64,000 bases of DNA from Coriaria nepalensis (GCA_027186245.1 CP114482.1:1865001-1929000), one strand, 5' to 3'. Positions 22,515 through 35,421 are shown, numbered from the stretch's first letter. The notes: generated by a model not told the origin, from the letters alone. Program-made: numbers and translations.

Positions 22515-23270
22515 TTACATCAATTTTGTACTTGTTCTTAATAGATCCATCGGTCTATTATCTAATGTAGATACGGTCTCTTGAGAAATATTTTGGTATG
22601 AATTGTTAATAAATGACCGTTCAGACATCATGAGGCTCGAACTGGGTTTCAGACATGATTTGGATGAGCGAAGGGGCTGAGGCCTTTCAACCTCAATAGT
22701 CGCCAGACTCCTCAACCTCGACCTCACCCATCTCCAGGTTCTCTTGATTCATCTACTCTCCTCTTGCAAGGAGCTCTGCTCGTCATCGACCCTCCTCATT
22801 CGAGGAATTTATCCTTAGCCCTCCTTATCTGTTGGGCTCTTCTTCGGCTCTCTCTCGATAACAACTAGTACACATTGGGTAGTGGGGAACACAAATTCAG
22901 GAGAAAGTGGAGGATGATTCTGACATGCCAGAAATATACAGAGGTAGTGGAAGGTGACCCTGGGTATTAGATAGAGTACGCTCAAATGAGATGAAGACAC
23001 GTGTACGCTGAATTAGACATGATTCTTATTGTCTTAGTATAAAAGGGGGATCTTCTATCTCTTTACACATTCCAACTTTTGCTTCTCCCTTTGCTAAAAA
23101 CTCTCTTTAAGTTCTCTGTTGAGTTTTAACTTTGGCATCAGAGGAGGTTGGCCGAAGCTAAACCCATCTAGCATTCCTTAAGTTCTTGTTTCAGGTGAGC
23201 TCAGCAAGGACATACTGTTGATGGACAAAATTTACCTCAACACGGCTCACCCAAAAGTTTAATCCAATAT
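22515..23270. mobile_element. Possible LTR-retrotransposon LTR remnant
   Basis: A block less AT-rich than its flanks, carrying a promoter-like TATAAAAGGGGG near 23039, a CT-rich leader, then GTTTTAACTTTGGCATCAGAGG near 23125-23150, a motif type often seen in the transcribed part of plant Ty3/gypsy LTRs. No coding domains, primer-binding site or partner LTR were found, so borders and class are uncertain. Confidence 0.35.
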
Positions 23271-23857
23271 GTTATTTGGTTCTTTTGCAATTTGGAAGAG
23301 TTTTTTTTTGTTGCCAAAATGCAATTTCGAAGAGATTAGCTTAGGCAAAGTGTAAAAATACACTTAAATTGAGAGTGACGTATCGGTATGCCTCATCCTT
23401 TGCTAATTACCAAATTTTCATTTTTACCCAAGTTAATTACTAATTAAACTAAAGTTAAATCATTCTACTTTGTCCTTTCATGTTTCCAAACAAAAATAGA
23501 ACTATTAAGGGTCTAATTCTTACATGGCAACCCCCTTCTACATTGGTTCATTTCTACCCATATATACTTTTAAATTGGAAATTAATCGATTTATCTTATC
23601 GTCAAAAAATATTTATTACCAAACTCCCATTTTTTATTACCATCCAATTCAAGCATCATCCCTGTCAAAGAAATCGATAACGGCTAACCATAATAACTAA
23701 ACTATATGTTATGTTTTAGAACAAGCCACTAATCAACTCTATCCAATCAAATATTTCAAAGGTCAAGTTCTCTAATCTCTCCTAAACTTAAAGTCTTAAA
23801 AGGGTTTGAATCACCATTAAGTATAAACTAACCTTATAAACCTCGAAGCAAGTAAAA
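23271..23857. other. Region upstream of the cysteine-rich peptide gene
   Basis: AT-rich, with no recognisable coding sequence. CTTATAAACC at about 23831-23841 is TATA-like but too near the ATG to be the core promoter if the ATG at 23858 is right. Confidence 0.4.
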
Positions 23858-24377
23858 ATGGACAGAGGAAAGGTAACATTAACCATAATGATTTTAGCTA
23901 TACTCTTAGTTCATGGAGTGAAATCAAGTGATCATCACGGCCCTCCATCTCGGAAACACATGACTTCCACCTCGGATTTCGTCCCGCAGGTTATAGGCCT
24001 ATCGCTCGCCGCAGGGAGAGCTGTTAGGTTTGCGAAGATGACAAGTCCGGTTACTAAGCCTGCAGCCAGAGGTGCAGGTGCGAAAGCATGATCTTATATA
24101 AAAGTGACGTATATTTTTGTCATTCAATGCTATAAATCTATAAGAATATAGAGAGTAACTTGCATGATTGTATCTTATCATATTAGTGTATACTATAGAA
24201 CTGTATGATACGTTAATCGGATCATTTTCTGGTGTAGTTTGTTTTGGGTCGTGTATGTTTAAGAGGTGTTCTTCAAAAATGAGAGGTGATAAACGCAAGG
24301 CCGTGTGTTCCGCCGGTTGTGTTAAAGAGTGTACGGTTGCTGCCGCTACTAAGAAAGGAGTTCCGATCAAATTTTAA
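23858..24377 (+). CDS. Secreted cysteine-rich peptide precursor (thionin-like), two exons
   Basis: Exon 1 begins at 23858 with a signal peptide (residues about 1-23, MDRGKVTLTIMILAILLV followed by a small-residue cleavage region) and a basic propeptide-like stretch. Exon 2 (24238-24377) encodes C-x3-C-x4-C, a basic loop, then C-x3-C-x3-C (CSAGCVKEC) and ends KKGVPIKF. Joining needs a phase-1 donor; two candidates fit, at 24072 or 24078, giving 117 or 119 aa. If the intron is not spliced, exon 1 runs to a stop at 24089-24091 and the cysteines are lost. The paired CxxxC layout resembles thionin-like or hairpinin peptides and the minus-strand gene at 14276-14527. Role inferred as defence or signalling; the splice choice is the main uncertainty. 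Confidence 0.6.
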
Positions 24378-26719
24378 CAACTCGGTACCTGCACTCTCTC
24401 TCTCTCTCTCTCTTATTCGGGTTCTCTCTTCTGATATGAGGGCTTGAACAGTTGAACTAACAACATGAAATTGCAAATTTGGTTTCTGGTGAAGGATTTG
24501 TAGCTGACAAATGGAACTTTCTGTGGGCGCAGTGAGAAGAGAGAGGCCCAGAATAAGATAATGTCACTGGTTACTGCTATACTTTTGTTTTACTCTTGTT
24601 TGAATAATGTAATTACCATAAAGCTACTGTGTTTGGCCTAGTACATTTTTATAGTATTGGCTTCTAATGGTACTGCAAAATAAATACGGATTATGAGGCT
24701 TAGAAACTATTTTGTAATATTAATGTGTTGATACATAAAAAAAAAAAAAGAGAGATCTCATTAATTAAAGTCAAGTAATTAATATAATTGATTAGAGATT
24801 AATTTTAATCATATAGTAATTAATCTCGTTCGACTGAATATAATTTAATTTATATAAATTCGGTTAAGTATGAGATGTTTATAATAAAGTGAAAAATTCA
24901 CTTGGATTGATGATGTAGCACAATGAATAGCAATAGAAGTTCAATATCGACCGTTCGGAAAAAAGATAGTCATCTTCATCCAACCAAGAAGTCGGCCGAA
25001 ATTGAAGAAGAATAAAGAGATTTTGGCCAAAACATAAGAAAAATTAGGAATTTTCGATTGAGATACTCACCTAAACAACTTTTCCTCAAAAAATGGTTGA
25101 AAGTTGATCATTCTTAACTCATTCTAACGTGCGGCCAAAAATCAATGAAAGAGAGGGGGGAGTCATCCGAAATTGTAGGAAAATTGGGGAGAGTTTGTTT
25201 CAATAAATCTACACCTAAAGTCAACAAATTAAAAAGATGGTGAGGCCCGGGGTCAGCGGTGCTAGATTTGAAGGGGAGTAGCATGTCAACTTCTACTTAA
25301 TTACAAGGATACCATTAACTTGTTTGCCTATAAATGCCAAGCTTGGGTAAAGACAAAAATCATCAATAATCAGAAATCAACAATCATCCAATCAACACTC
25401 ATGACAAACATCAAAAAACTGAGCAACACTCGTAAATTTTCTCTATGCTCCGATAAATTTATTTTCTTTAAGTTCGACACAACACTTGTCATTTTTCTCT
25501 AGGAAGTATGTCTTTAATTTCTTAAAATATGTTCTTAAGAATAAGAATTAGAGCACCGGATTCTCATCCGATTGAAAGTCTTTATCCGTTATTCATGGAT
25601 TGGACATCTTTTTCTCTTTTATTATTTATTCTTGTAATTTATCGTATCTTAGGAGTAGATATAATGTAAATTTTATTTTGTGTAGTAATGTAGAATTCAC
25701 ATTTAATTTCAACTTTATCAAAATATTCTTGAATTTGTTTAGTTATTCGTTCAAGTAATTCATTTCAATAACTGTCATTTATTTATTTTAAACATTTATT
25801 TTTCAAGTTTATATTTCTATAATCGTTCTTTAGTTATTTCAACTAAATAGCTTATAATTCATTTTGATCGTTATCGGATACATCGAAAAGAAAGTATGAC
25901 ATAAATTAGCCTAAAATCATTTGTCTATCCACCAAAACAGTTACATTTAATTTTTTTTAGTGAAATAGTAGTACATTTCTTTACATTCATTTAATTTTTA
26001 GATGATAGTGTGAAATTCACATTTAATTTTTGGCGTACACACTTTTGTTAGTCATTTAAGATTATTTTTTGTTAGTCATTTTTAGATGATGGCGTACACC
26101 CACCATCCGCTGGTGAAGGATGATCGGGCCGTCTTCGACGTTGATACTTATATGGTGGAGGATTGGGAAGTTGGCATGGGATAGCCGTAGGAATCTCTTG
26201 TTAACTGACTTGTGAACATTCATATAGGAACATTGATCTCAAATACGAGCTGCCGAATTTGACTGTCTAATTGGCCCCCACAGCAAGCCTATTGTCGTGG
26301 TGGGTAAAATGGCTCCATTTGCGGTAGATCTTGGCCGAGCCATTCTAAATGGCCAAAAAAAATCTGGATCAACGAGCGGGCCTTATGACTCCTGGACTAG
26401 TCATTTTACGTCCCTTATCAGATTGAGCCTCAGAAGTATATCCACAACTCATGCCCAATCAAATGATTGACGATGGCCTAGAAGATTCTTCTTTTCAGGT
26501 TATTTTTATTTATTTATTTATTCTCTCTCTTTAAAAAAAAAATAATAATAATAAACGCATGAATTAAGCCATTAACTTTTAATTAGATAACAAAATCAGC
26601 TGCATGTTCATGAAGGATTTCAACGATATATATATATATATTTTTTTTTCCCATACACTTGTAATTCTTACAAACAAGCTCCTTATTATAACTTTGGCAT
26701 CAATCTCATTTGTCCTTGT
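24378..26719. other. Intergenic region
   Basis: Contains a (TC)n tract at 24394-24413, AT-rich DNA at 24.7-26.0 kb and a less AT-rich patch at 26.09-26.48 kb with short open frames but no recognisable domain. No RNA gene or defined element seen. Confidence 0.5.
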
Positions 26720-27582
26720 TTACATCATCACTAAGCTAAGGCTAGGTGACCCTTGTTGTTGTATCTGCAGCTGCTGCATTATCTGGCTAAGATTGACACG
26801 CGAGCATGATCGAACAATCCCAGCAGCTAATGGGACGACAGGCAGATTATCGCAATCGCATATCTCGATCATGAACCCATCCGGATCGTGGAAGAAGAGC
26901 TGCTCCACCTTGATCCCTCCCTCCTCTACCATCGACCGAACGTAATCGATCCCCATCTCCTTCAACTTCTTCTCCACCCCACCCATGATTTCACACTGCA
27001 TGCATATATACATTTTTGCAGCCATTTTTATTATATAGTATTAATTAAAATAATTATTTATAATTAATTACCTGGAAGGAGATGTGATTATCCTTGGGAT
27101 CAATGTCACTCTTCTTAATTGGCATCTTTTCTGGATCTCCTGATTGGAGCAGATGAATTCCAATTCCATACCCAAATAACCTACATTAATATAATTCATC
27201 TAACACTAATTATACAGGGAAGAAAATTTAATATTTTATTTCGAAATTATCTGATTTATTTTTCTTATAAAATTTTGGACATTCATCTTTTGACAACTGA
27301 AAATGAGATGGGTTTCCAATATTTTCATTTATAATATAAGATATAATCTAACAATATATATATTTATTTATACCTTTAAATATTATAAATAAGTAACGAA
27401 GTATATATAATTATATTAATTACGTACCATGCGCCATCAAAATTGAAGGAGCCAGGCCTCATGATGGGGACAAACCCTAGAACATTCTGATAGAAGTTAT
27501 TGGATTTTTCTACTGATCTGCACAAAACTGAGATGTGGTTCAGTGACTTGAGATGAAGAGGGTTTCTTTCACTTTCCTTCAT
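26720..27582 (-). CDS. Glyoxalase-I-like (VOC/lactoylglutathione lyase family) protein
   Basis: Three coding exons on the minus strand: 27582-27428, 27180-27072, 26995-26720. They total 540 nt, or 179 aa. The fold is a vicinal-oxygen-chelate domain. LKSLNHISVLCRSVEKS at the start supplies the first metal-ligand His, GIGIHLLQSG supplies a second candidate, and FFHDPDGFMIEICD supplies the terminal Glu. The Arabidopsis relatives known to me are the GLYI4/GLYI7 group (At1g15380, At1g80160), linked to methylglyoxal handling and stress or jasmonate responses. Some of these are thought to be divergent or weakly active, so the substrate is not certain. The tail after the VOC domain is Gln- and Ser-rich. 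G-box/ACGT elements cluster upstream. Splices are GT-AG with a split Trp codon between exons 1 and 2. Confidence 0.93.
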
Positions 27583-27789
27583 TTTTTTTTTCTTTTTTTC
27601 CCGGGAAAATTTTCAACTCCTAACTTCTTTTCTCGACCGCCAAACAGATACGTTACGTACAGGAACAATGGTTGGACAGAAATTGATTAAGAAAAAAGAG
27701 AAGGAAGATGAAGGCGTCAGGAGGGGATGTGTATATATAAAGTGGAAAAAGGTCGGATCCAGAAAGGAAAAAAAGAAAAAGAAAAGTGC

Positions 27790-27860
27790 CACGTGTTTGT
27801 AGATGCAGGCACGACAAGTAAAGATGATTGCTGATGACTATGACACGTGGTTCCACGTCA
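27790..27860 (-). promoter_or_regulatory. ACGT/G-box cluster upstream of the glyoxalase-like gene
   Basis: Two CACGTG palindromes at 27790-27795 and 27844-27849 and a CCACGTCA at 27853-27860, 210-280 bp upstream of the start codon. CACGTG cores are bound by plant bZIP and bHLH factors, including ABA-response factors. This fits stress or hormone regulation; occupancy is inferred. Confidence 0.6.
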
Positions 27861-27869
27861 TAGAGCTGA

Positions 27870-29280
27870 CTTGACTCGTGAGCAATTTGCCGAATAATTA
27901 ATCGATTCGGTCCACGTTGGCGACGGGTATGATATCATTTAATGTGTGTGAAAATTTTTGGGTCATTTTTCTAGTTTTAAATATTTTGGGGAGAGAATTA
28001 TAAAAATAAAAATAAATAGGTGAAAATAATCATTATTTAATATTTACTAATTATATTATATTTAAAAAAACAAATTGAATTATCTAAAACAAGAATTATA
28101 TATAAATATATACAAAATCATTTTGGTACGTGGAGTTTTTAAGATATCTGACGAAGCATATTAAGTATAGCTTTAAATTTTTACTATATGATTTAAATAT
28201 ATAATAATGTAATATTATTTAATTATTAATAAATTCATAAAATTCTCATTCCAAAATAGTTATCAGCAGTTTTGAAAATTCTCTCCAGTAAAATTGTAAT
28301 TTTCTTTTTTTATTTAAAATATTTTTAATTATTCATAAATAAATTAAATATTTCGTTTAAAAAAATAATTGCTAAAATTAAAAACTTCTGCATGTGTAAA
28401 AAAAAGATGGATTATGGATCGATGATGTGTCATATGATCACAAGTAACCTTTATGGCTTTCTCTTCATACATAATCAGTAAGCCTTAGCTGACACTTGTC
28501 ATTCTTATTGCAGCCTTAATCATTTTACTTTCCATTATCAATGGGTTCCACTCTTTACTAGAGAATTGAAAGTTTTAGAGTGTTTTAATAGCTAACCGAT
28601 CATTTAATATTATTTTTAAAAGAAAAAAAAAAATAAGAAAATTAAATTTATATAAATTTTAAATAAAATAAAATAATTATTAAATTATTTTAATTTTATT
28701 TTATTAAAATGAAAAATAGAGTTCTAATAAAAATAAAAATAAAAATAAAAATTCATTTGAGGTGATAGATGATATAAAGATGGTTTAAGACTTATTTATA
28801 AAATTTGGAGATTTAAATAATCTATAAATATCAAGATTTTAAGAAAATTTAATGTAAGGATTAAAATTTAGTAAAGTGAGATGATTCATCAAAATTTGAT
28901 ATAATAATCGGGATACTAATTTTAAATACATTGAAATGACTCATTAAGATTTGATATTTAGTAACGATACTAAATTTAAACACACTTTAAATAAGTATGA
29001 TAAATTGATAATCATATACACTATTATTTACTGACTCAATAATTAAATAAATATATAAATTATTATTGATTCATTTATTTTATTTAAAATTTATCTAAAT
29101 TTAATCTTTCTATCGTTTTATTAATTTATATATATATATCTTTCAATACCTAATTCGACTTATAAACTATTCTTAGAAAACTATAAGTACATAACAAATC
29201 CTTACTCGCCTTCTTTAAACTCTACTAATTATATTACAAATTTTAGACGAAGAAGTATAATGAGTAGAGTTTAATTACAA
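27870..29280. other. Intergenic, very AT-rich region
   Basis: Very AT-rich DNA with homopolymer-like A/T runs and an (AAAAT)n patch near 28728-28750. Nothing gene-like. Confidence 0.6.
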
Positions 29281-29671
29281 TGCTAATCAAAATTACATTT
29301 GCGTTCTTCTCCTTGAGCTTCATTTCTTATACTGCACCTATGCAGAAGATCCTACTGTGGGTTCTTGCCCCTATCGTTATCAAACAAAGATATCAATATG
29401 ACAAAACCATATGGCAGATCCGTTACCGATCGGTATAGTTATACCGACGGAGTTCATCATTTATGGGTCTACGGAGACGACAAGCCAAGTAAACGAGCGA
29501 CAGGGTTTGATCCACATTCCGGCATACCTCACACCGAAGGCTGCATTAACATTCCAGTTTCACCGAAATGTCAGTTTAGTTAAAATGCTAAGCCAGACTG
29601 ACCGAAAATGGATCTTAATATCAACAATTCATGTATTCATTGTAGGGGCATGGTTATTTTTACGGTTTTGA
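29281..29671 (+). other. Possible small secreted-protein gene or relic, unidentified
   Basis: An ATG at about 29281 opens a hydrophobic signal-peptide-like stretch (MLIKITFAFFSLSFISYTA). A more GC-rich block at about 29340-29600 then has two overlapping open frames, one giving GSCPYRYQTKISI and another giving PTEFIIYGSTETTSQ. These could be one secreted protein broken by one frameshift and one stop, or chance. No family recognised. The base composition clearly differs from the AT-rich flanks. Confidence 0.3.
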
Positions 29672-29918
29672 CCTATAAATATTTACGATTATGATTAATC
29701 AGTTAAATTAAATATAAGATCAAATAAGTTAAATTAAATATAAGGTCTGATGGGAGACAAACATTTTCGGTTGTAACTAGTTGGTCTACCAAAGTAATTT
29801 CAAGAAAGATAATTAACAAAATAAAAAATAATAATTTTAATATACACGAAGTTAGATCCTACAAGATTAAACGAATCCTGATTTCTTGCTTAAAGCAGTC
29901 TAATTTTTTTCTACTCAT

Positions 29919-32900
29919 CTAAGACTGCAAACTGAAAGTCTTGTTGATATCCCATAACACTCTCATGACTCCAAAATTTGACTCGGAATCTTGAAAAGAC
30001 ATCCCCATAAGTTCGGACGGGTACAAGAGAACTGTATCTCTCTCTGCTTTAAGCTCTGTAATATCGACTACGTATGTCTCGAGTTCTTCCAAGTTCCTGC
30101 CGCACCATTGACCTTGAACCTGATAGACCTTCCCTTTAGCTATCTCCTCACCTTCACCATCTATGAGCATGACTTGCTCACCTGGCTTGCACTTGTCATC
30201 AGATTTGGACCAACTTTTTCCATCTCTTGCTGAATTTGATACGCCTTGGGAGTTGTTATAATTGTTGTTGTTGTCTTCACCTGGACTATCTGGCTCAGAA
30301 GATGCCGCTCCTTGCCTGGTTACCTTATCGGGTAAGGTATTCTCTGCTTCAGATGTGGTCTTAACATCCTTGGCTGTTCTTGCTAGTCTTGCTTTTCTGT
30401 TGTTCAGCCTGTTGAGAAGGTCCAAAAAAAAAGGAAAAGATTGCAAGTTTGCATTGTTTACCATAAAATCTACTGAAACTACATTAAGATGAACGATAAA
30501 GGGGCTCAAACGGGTAATTCTGGGTTCAACTATAATTGAGGATGTATTTTGAAACCCCAGTCGAGATCTATAATCCGGTTTATATCCACAAAATTCCAGT
30601 TTGCTTAAACTCTGATGATCCAAATGCAAATCAGTCGCTTTTTCAACAATCTAGTGAAATACAATTTACCCAAAATTTTAGTTTTTAAGTCTGAATCGAA
30701 TGTACACAATATATGATCATGAAGAGCATCAAATGAAAGCTCAAGGAAGGAAAAAAGTAAAACTCACCAATTTTTTAGCTGCGCTGTTGTAACCTCAGAA
30801 CCCTGGATAAGAAGTATAGGAATCTCTTAGACCAGATAAAATACATGTATGAACACAATTTATAAATCAATAGACTTGTTTAACGTACATGAAGACTTAG
30901 TTTATCAGCCCAAGACTGAATAGAAGCTGCATTTCGTTGCATGTCTGGTTCATCCAAGAGAGCTGTTTCCATCAGCGCCACCTGCTTATCATTCATTATA
31001 GTTCGCTTCCGTTTTCTCCTATGCTTTTCTTCACGATGAACGGCTTCAACCTTCTCATCCTCTGTGTGTCCTCTGACGCGATTTTCTTTTACAGGCTCAC
31101 TTGATTTAGAGAACTCACCATTTTCCATTTGCCCAATGGCATTCCTCCCTCTAGCAGAGTTTGTATCAGAGCCACTAGTTTCTACATTCTGTCCTTCTCT
31201 TTCATCTTTCAAACCTTCAGCTGCATTTCTACCAGATATTCCTTCATCTTTACTTCTATGTTGCCTTGATAAGCCCTCACCCCGATCCACATTATCACTT
31301 TCAGTGGGAAACTCCGGTCCTTGAAAAGCTGAATTCTCCGACACTGCCTCCTTTAGATTGCCATTTATGGTATTGACGTTTGAAAGCTCTCCTTTCATTA
31401 GAGGTGATAAGAATCCCTCTGTTATCTCCTAGCAGGAATCAAACATTCAAACTTCTCAGCTCCCCATGTTAACGAGGGGGGGAAAAAAAACAAAAAGTGA
31501 GAATCGGACAAGCAATGCCATTCTTAAGTAAGGCAAAGAGATCATTGGATAGTTTCAGTAACGGCAGTAAAATTGTGTTCAGATACTCTAGAAGTAACTA
31601 AGCTTTTACCAGTCAAGTTTCCCAACAATAGGATTTATTTATGATTCTTTTTTCTTCAAGTGGTAAAAACATCAAATAGGTTTAGTGCAAGACAATTTAT
31701 CACTCTATTAATGGCAAATCACCCAGACATTATATCATCAAGATCAAGTTAAATGAATTTAAATTTTGGCATATTACCTGACTACGGTCCCCTATTTTAA
31801 GTTTAGAAAACTGATTCCCCCACGACATTGACTCCTCAAGTCCATCTTCCTGAGAATTCGTTCCAGTGGCACCATTTTAATTCAAGCATTGATGATAGAA
31901 TACTAAAAGTATCTTTTCCCTATCCTCTTTCATCCTAGTATTAATTTCACTAGGACTTCTGGTTGAGTGAGACAGTGAAAAGATAGTTCCAAAAGGACTG
32001 AAGTTTTACCACAACTTGATTTCCTCCAAACTCGGCAGAAGTGATCATCTTTTGTAGTTGGTCAACAAACACCCTGGAATAAAAATTTTGTTCCAAAGAT
32101 AAACTACGCAGCAATACTTGGAATACTTAAACTATGCAGCAAATGATGGCATAGAAGAATGCAGGTGAGATTAAAATCACCTAAGAAGATGTACATCCTC
32201 TTCGTTCAAGAATGTAGGAATTAAAGATTCTGCCTGACTCAGCAACGAGCCTACAAATACAAGTCAACCATTATGCATATGGCTGCAACTGAAACTCTAG
32301 CAGTCAGTTAGAAAAAATAATAATCGAGTGAAAATTACGCAAATTCCTGCAGACGTTGGCCACACTTGGTGTATCAGAAGCACAGGAAAATCCAGGCAAT
32401 TCTTTAGAGAGATCCATTTTCAAGCAATCAACAAATGTCCGAAGGAATAAGTTCCTTTCCTGTTCTGAGGATGTAGATAAGAAGAATTTCAATATGATCG
32501 CAAACTGTGGTAGGAAAGGATCTAATTTTATGACCACTTAGCAAAACCATAGTTTAAGGAATCAACCTTCACAGATGTTGGGAACAAAACAATGGAGATT
32601 TGCAATCACTTTGACAAATAATGAAGTTCTCTGATGCGCATAGGAAGATGTGGGCATGTTATTGGGAATTAATGTAAATTCCAAATCTTTTTGATTTTCT
32701 AGTGAAGAGAAACTATTCAAAACCCATCCAGCTGCTGCAAATGAATCATACTCAAGAGTCGCATCTTCTTCCCTCACAGGGAGATCAGAAGAACACCAAA
32801 TTGACAAAAAGTCTCCATGAGAGAGTGCAAATACTGCTGCCACAACTCTAGTCTGGAGAAACATAAACAAGATATAGCTATACTCAACTCTAAATATGAC

Positions 32901-35421
32901 TCACCTCAAGAAATATTGCGTCAAGATATAAGTAGAGAATCAAACAAATGACTAGAACACCAACTCTAACAAATCAAAGCTTACAAAGTTAACTGTGATG
33001 TAAGATCGAAAATTGGAATCATCAGAGAACATATCAACAAGGCGCATTGCATTGAGTTGCAGAAAACCCACAGGATAACTTTTGTCCGAAGGAGTCAACA
33101 TCTTGGGATCTCTACTAAGTACAGTTTTCAGTAACTCCAGAACCTACAGTAGACAAAATTATTCTGATTGTGAATAGGACAAAAGTGAAATACTATAGGG
33201 ATTATAGGGATCCATCACGAGGAAGTCCATAGAAAAGTGAAATACTAATCTTAAGATGATGCTATGCAAAAGGAGAAGAGAAGTTCTTGTTTTGAAGATT
33301 TGAAACATTTTGGTGATTCCAAGAAGAAAGTTATATGAAAAGTTGTTGTCTGTAACAAGAGTCTCCCTCCTGACTACAGCAGAAAACTAACCTGTAATGC
33401 AACAGATTTCGCCAAATCCGAACTTCTGGGCGAGCTGGCAACTTCATCCAGGTAAGAAATGTTTTCTGCTTCACAAAGACTCAAGAGCTGCAAAAAGAAG
33501 TTGAGACTATTATAAACATTTAATGGTATTTATGTACTTAAAATTTAACAGTAGATTTTATGAGTAGAACCCACAATGGACAAAACTTTAGCTTTGAGCC
33601 TAGACACGGCAGCCACAATTCTGGAGGACTGTAAAAGAGGCTGTCTGATAGTTAACTTCAAGATTGCTCTAGCAAGAAAAAGAACACCACCCTTACCACA
33701 GAGTTCCTAAAACAGTACCAGAACCCACATTAATTTAATAATAGCGAATAGGTTAAATTTGATAGCGAATATGAGAGAGTTCAAATTTACCTTATTCCTC
33801 AATAGACGCTCACGGAACACTTTTTGCTGGCACAATGTTTGAAGAAACTGTAAGGATGCGTCACATTGCAGGCAGAGAGAGTAAACTATTTGTTCAGCAT
33901 TTAGATTCGTGCTGAAAGACATAATCTCATTATCTGACAGCTTGATTGCCAAAAACCTTATAGACTCATGGACTACCCTAAAAGCTGCATCCATAAATAT
34001 GTGGACCTGTCAAGAAAACTTCATGATCAGTTAGTCCATAAATGACCATTCCCCAAAATTTAGAAACTTAATAAGAAAATTGATCTTAGCAAAAACAAAT
34101 GATGTTTGGACAGGGAAAAATAAGAACTTCATGAAGTTCATAAGCACATAAATGAAGAGTTTTTAAGACTCAAAATTGTACCTTAGGGTGAGCAAGCAGT
34201 ACATGAACAAGATCTTGCCACTGTGAGGATATAAATCCCATTAATAGATAGAGACTGCAAGCCACCAGTGTTGAATGCAGAACTGAGATTTTACACGAGT
34301 TATGGTTTTCCTGCAATAAGCAAGATGATCTTGGTAAAGAAAAATATTTCAAAGAGCTGACTTAAATTATAATGATTTACTAGAACCTTTCTGTAACCTC
34401 CGAGAAAAATCAGCAAATAAAACACCAGGTCGAGGAGTTGCTCTGACACTTTTATGTCTTCCAACAGAATCTGCGACCAAAATCCAAAAATATAATTGGG
34501 AGAAGTTATATTTGATTTCAGGATCTAATCGAGAATATTTAACCCTAGAAAAGAAAAGGCAGACTGATAATGTCATTTTGAATATTTAAGACAATTGGCA
34601 CCTGCTCGAGTTTAGCATTTCGAGGTGCTAATTCACACAGGGAATGTAAGAGTCGAATCCCACTTAATAAGTAAGTTAACAGTGCCTCATCTCTATTTGT
34701 TGTCATCAGAACTGCCATAAGATGCAAAGGAAGAAATCCAGCAAGCCTTCCCATATCAACCTAAAACACATGAATACATGACATATAATATCAAAAGAAT
34801 AAAAAGATTAGAAAGTATAATATGACAATGCAGAGATGTTATCTCACCTTTATCATTTCTTCGTTTTCAGAAAGGTATTGAATAGTTAAATTATCAGAGT
34901 CCTTCATAAGTTTCCCAAGTTCCTGAGAACTAAGCTTATGTAACTGCTTCACTGCAGAGATTAAGTCAATGGCCTGTTCCAAAAAAAAAAAAAAGAAAGA
35001 AAGAATTAATTTATTTTGCACCAAATTTTTATTTCTAAAAAACAGAGCCAAAGGAAAGCTTTAAGTTGAACTCACTTGCAAAGCAGTACAGGAAGAAGGT
35101 TCTTCCTTAGATTGCCTCATCCTAGCGGAAAAAAAAAAAAGAAAAGCCAGATCCAAGAACTTACATTAAGTAAGATATTCATACCAGAGACTCAAATAAG
35201 TTCTGTGAAAGATTTTCTGAGCTGGTCCTAAGTTCCAAAACTCAATTCGAATCCGCTTAAATGGAAAAATGAAAGACTTAAACAGATCACGGCCGAGATT
35301 TCTCGATCAGCAAGGAGGTAGCACTAGGGAAAGATGATGAAGAAAGGAAAAAAAAAAAAAAAAAAAACCTCGAAACGAAAACAATTCACGAAGATCAAAT
35401 TCCTTACCTGATGGTTTCCAT
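29919..35421 (-). CDS. NDX: NODULIN HOMEOBOX (NDX) homeodomain protein
   Basis: Eighteen coding exons on the minus strand: 35421-35408, 35121-35076, 34973-34848, 34760-34602, 34470-34387, 34310-34182, 34006-33791, 33706-33575, 33487-33392, 33143-32985, 32852-32567, 32464-32339, 32250-32181, 32073-32010, 31849-31778, 31428-30889, 30802-30768, 30408-29919. They total 2844 nt, or 947 aa, near the usual NDX length. The long N-terminal part is the conserved NDX helical region ([50 protein letters not shown]). The atypical homeodomain lies at about 731-795 with [13 protein letters not shown] in its recognition helix. A conserved C-terminal domain follows ([19 protein letters not shown]). In Arabidopsis NDX binds single-stranded DNA and stabilises an R-loop at the COOLAIR promoter, and also affects chromatin and ABA responses. 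All introns use GT; two donors are weak (GTTCTA, GTGCCA). Confidence 0.96.
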
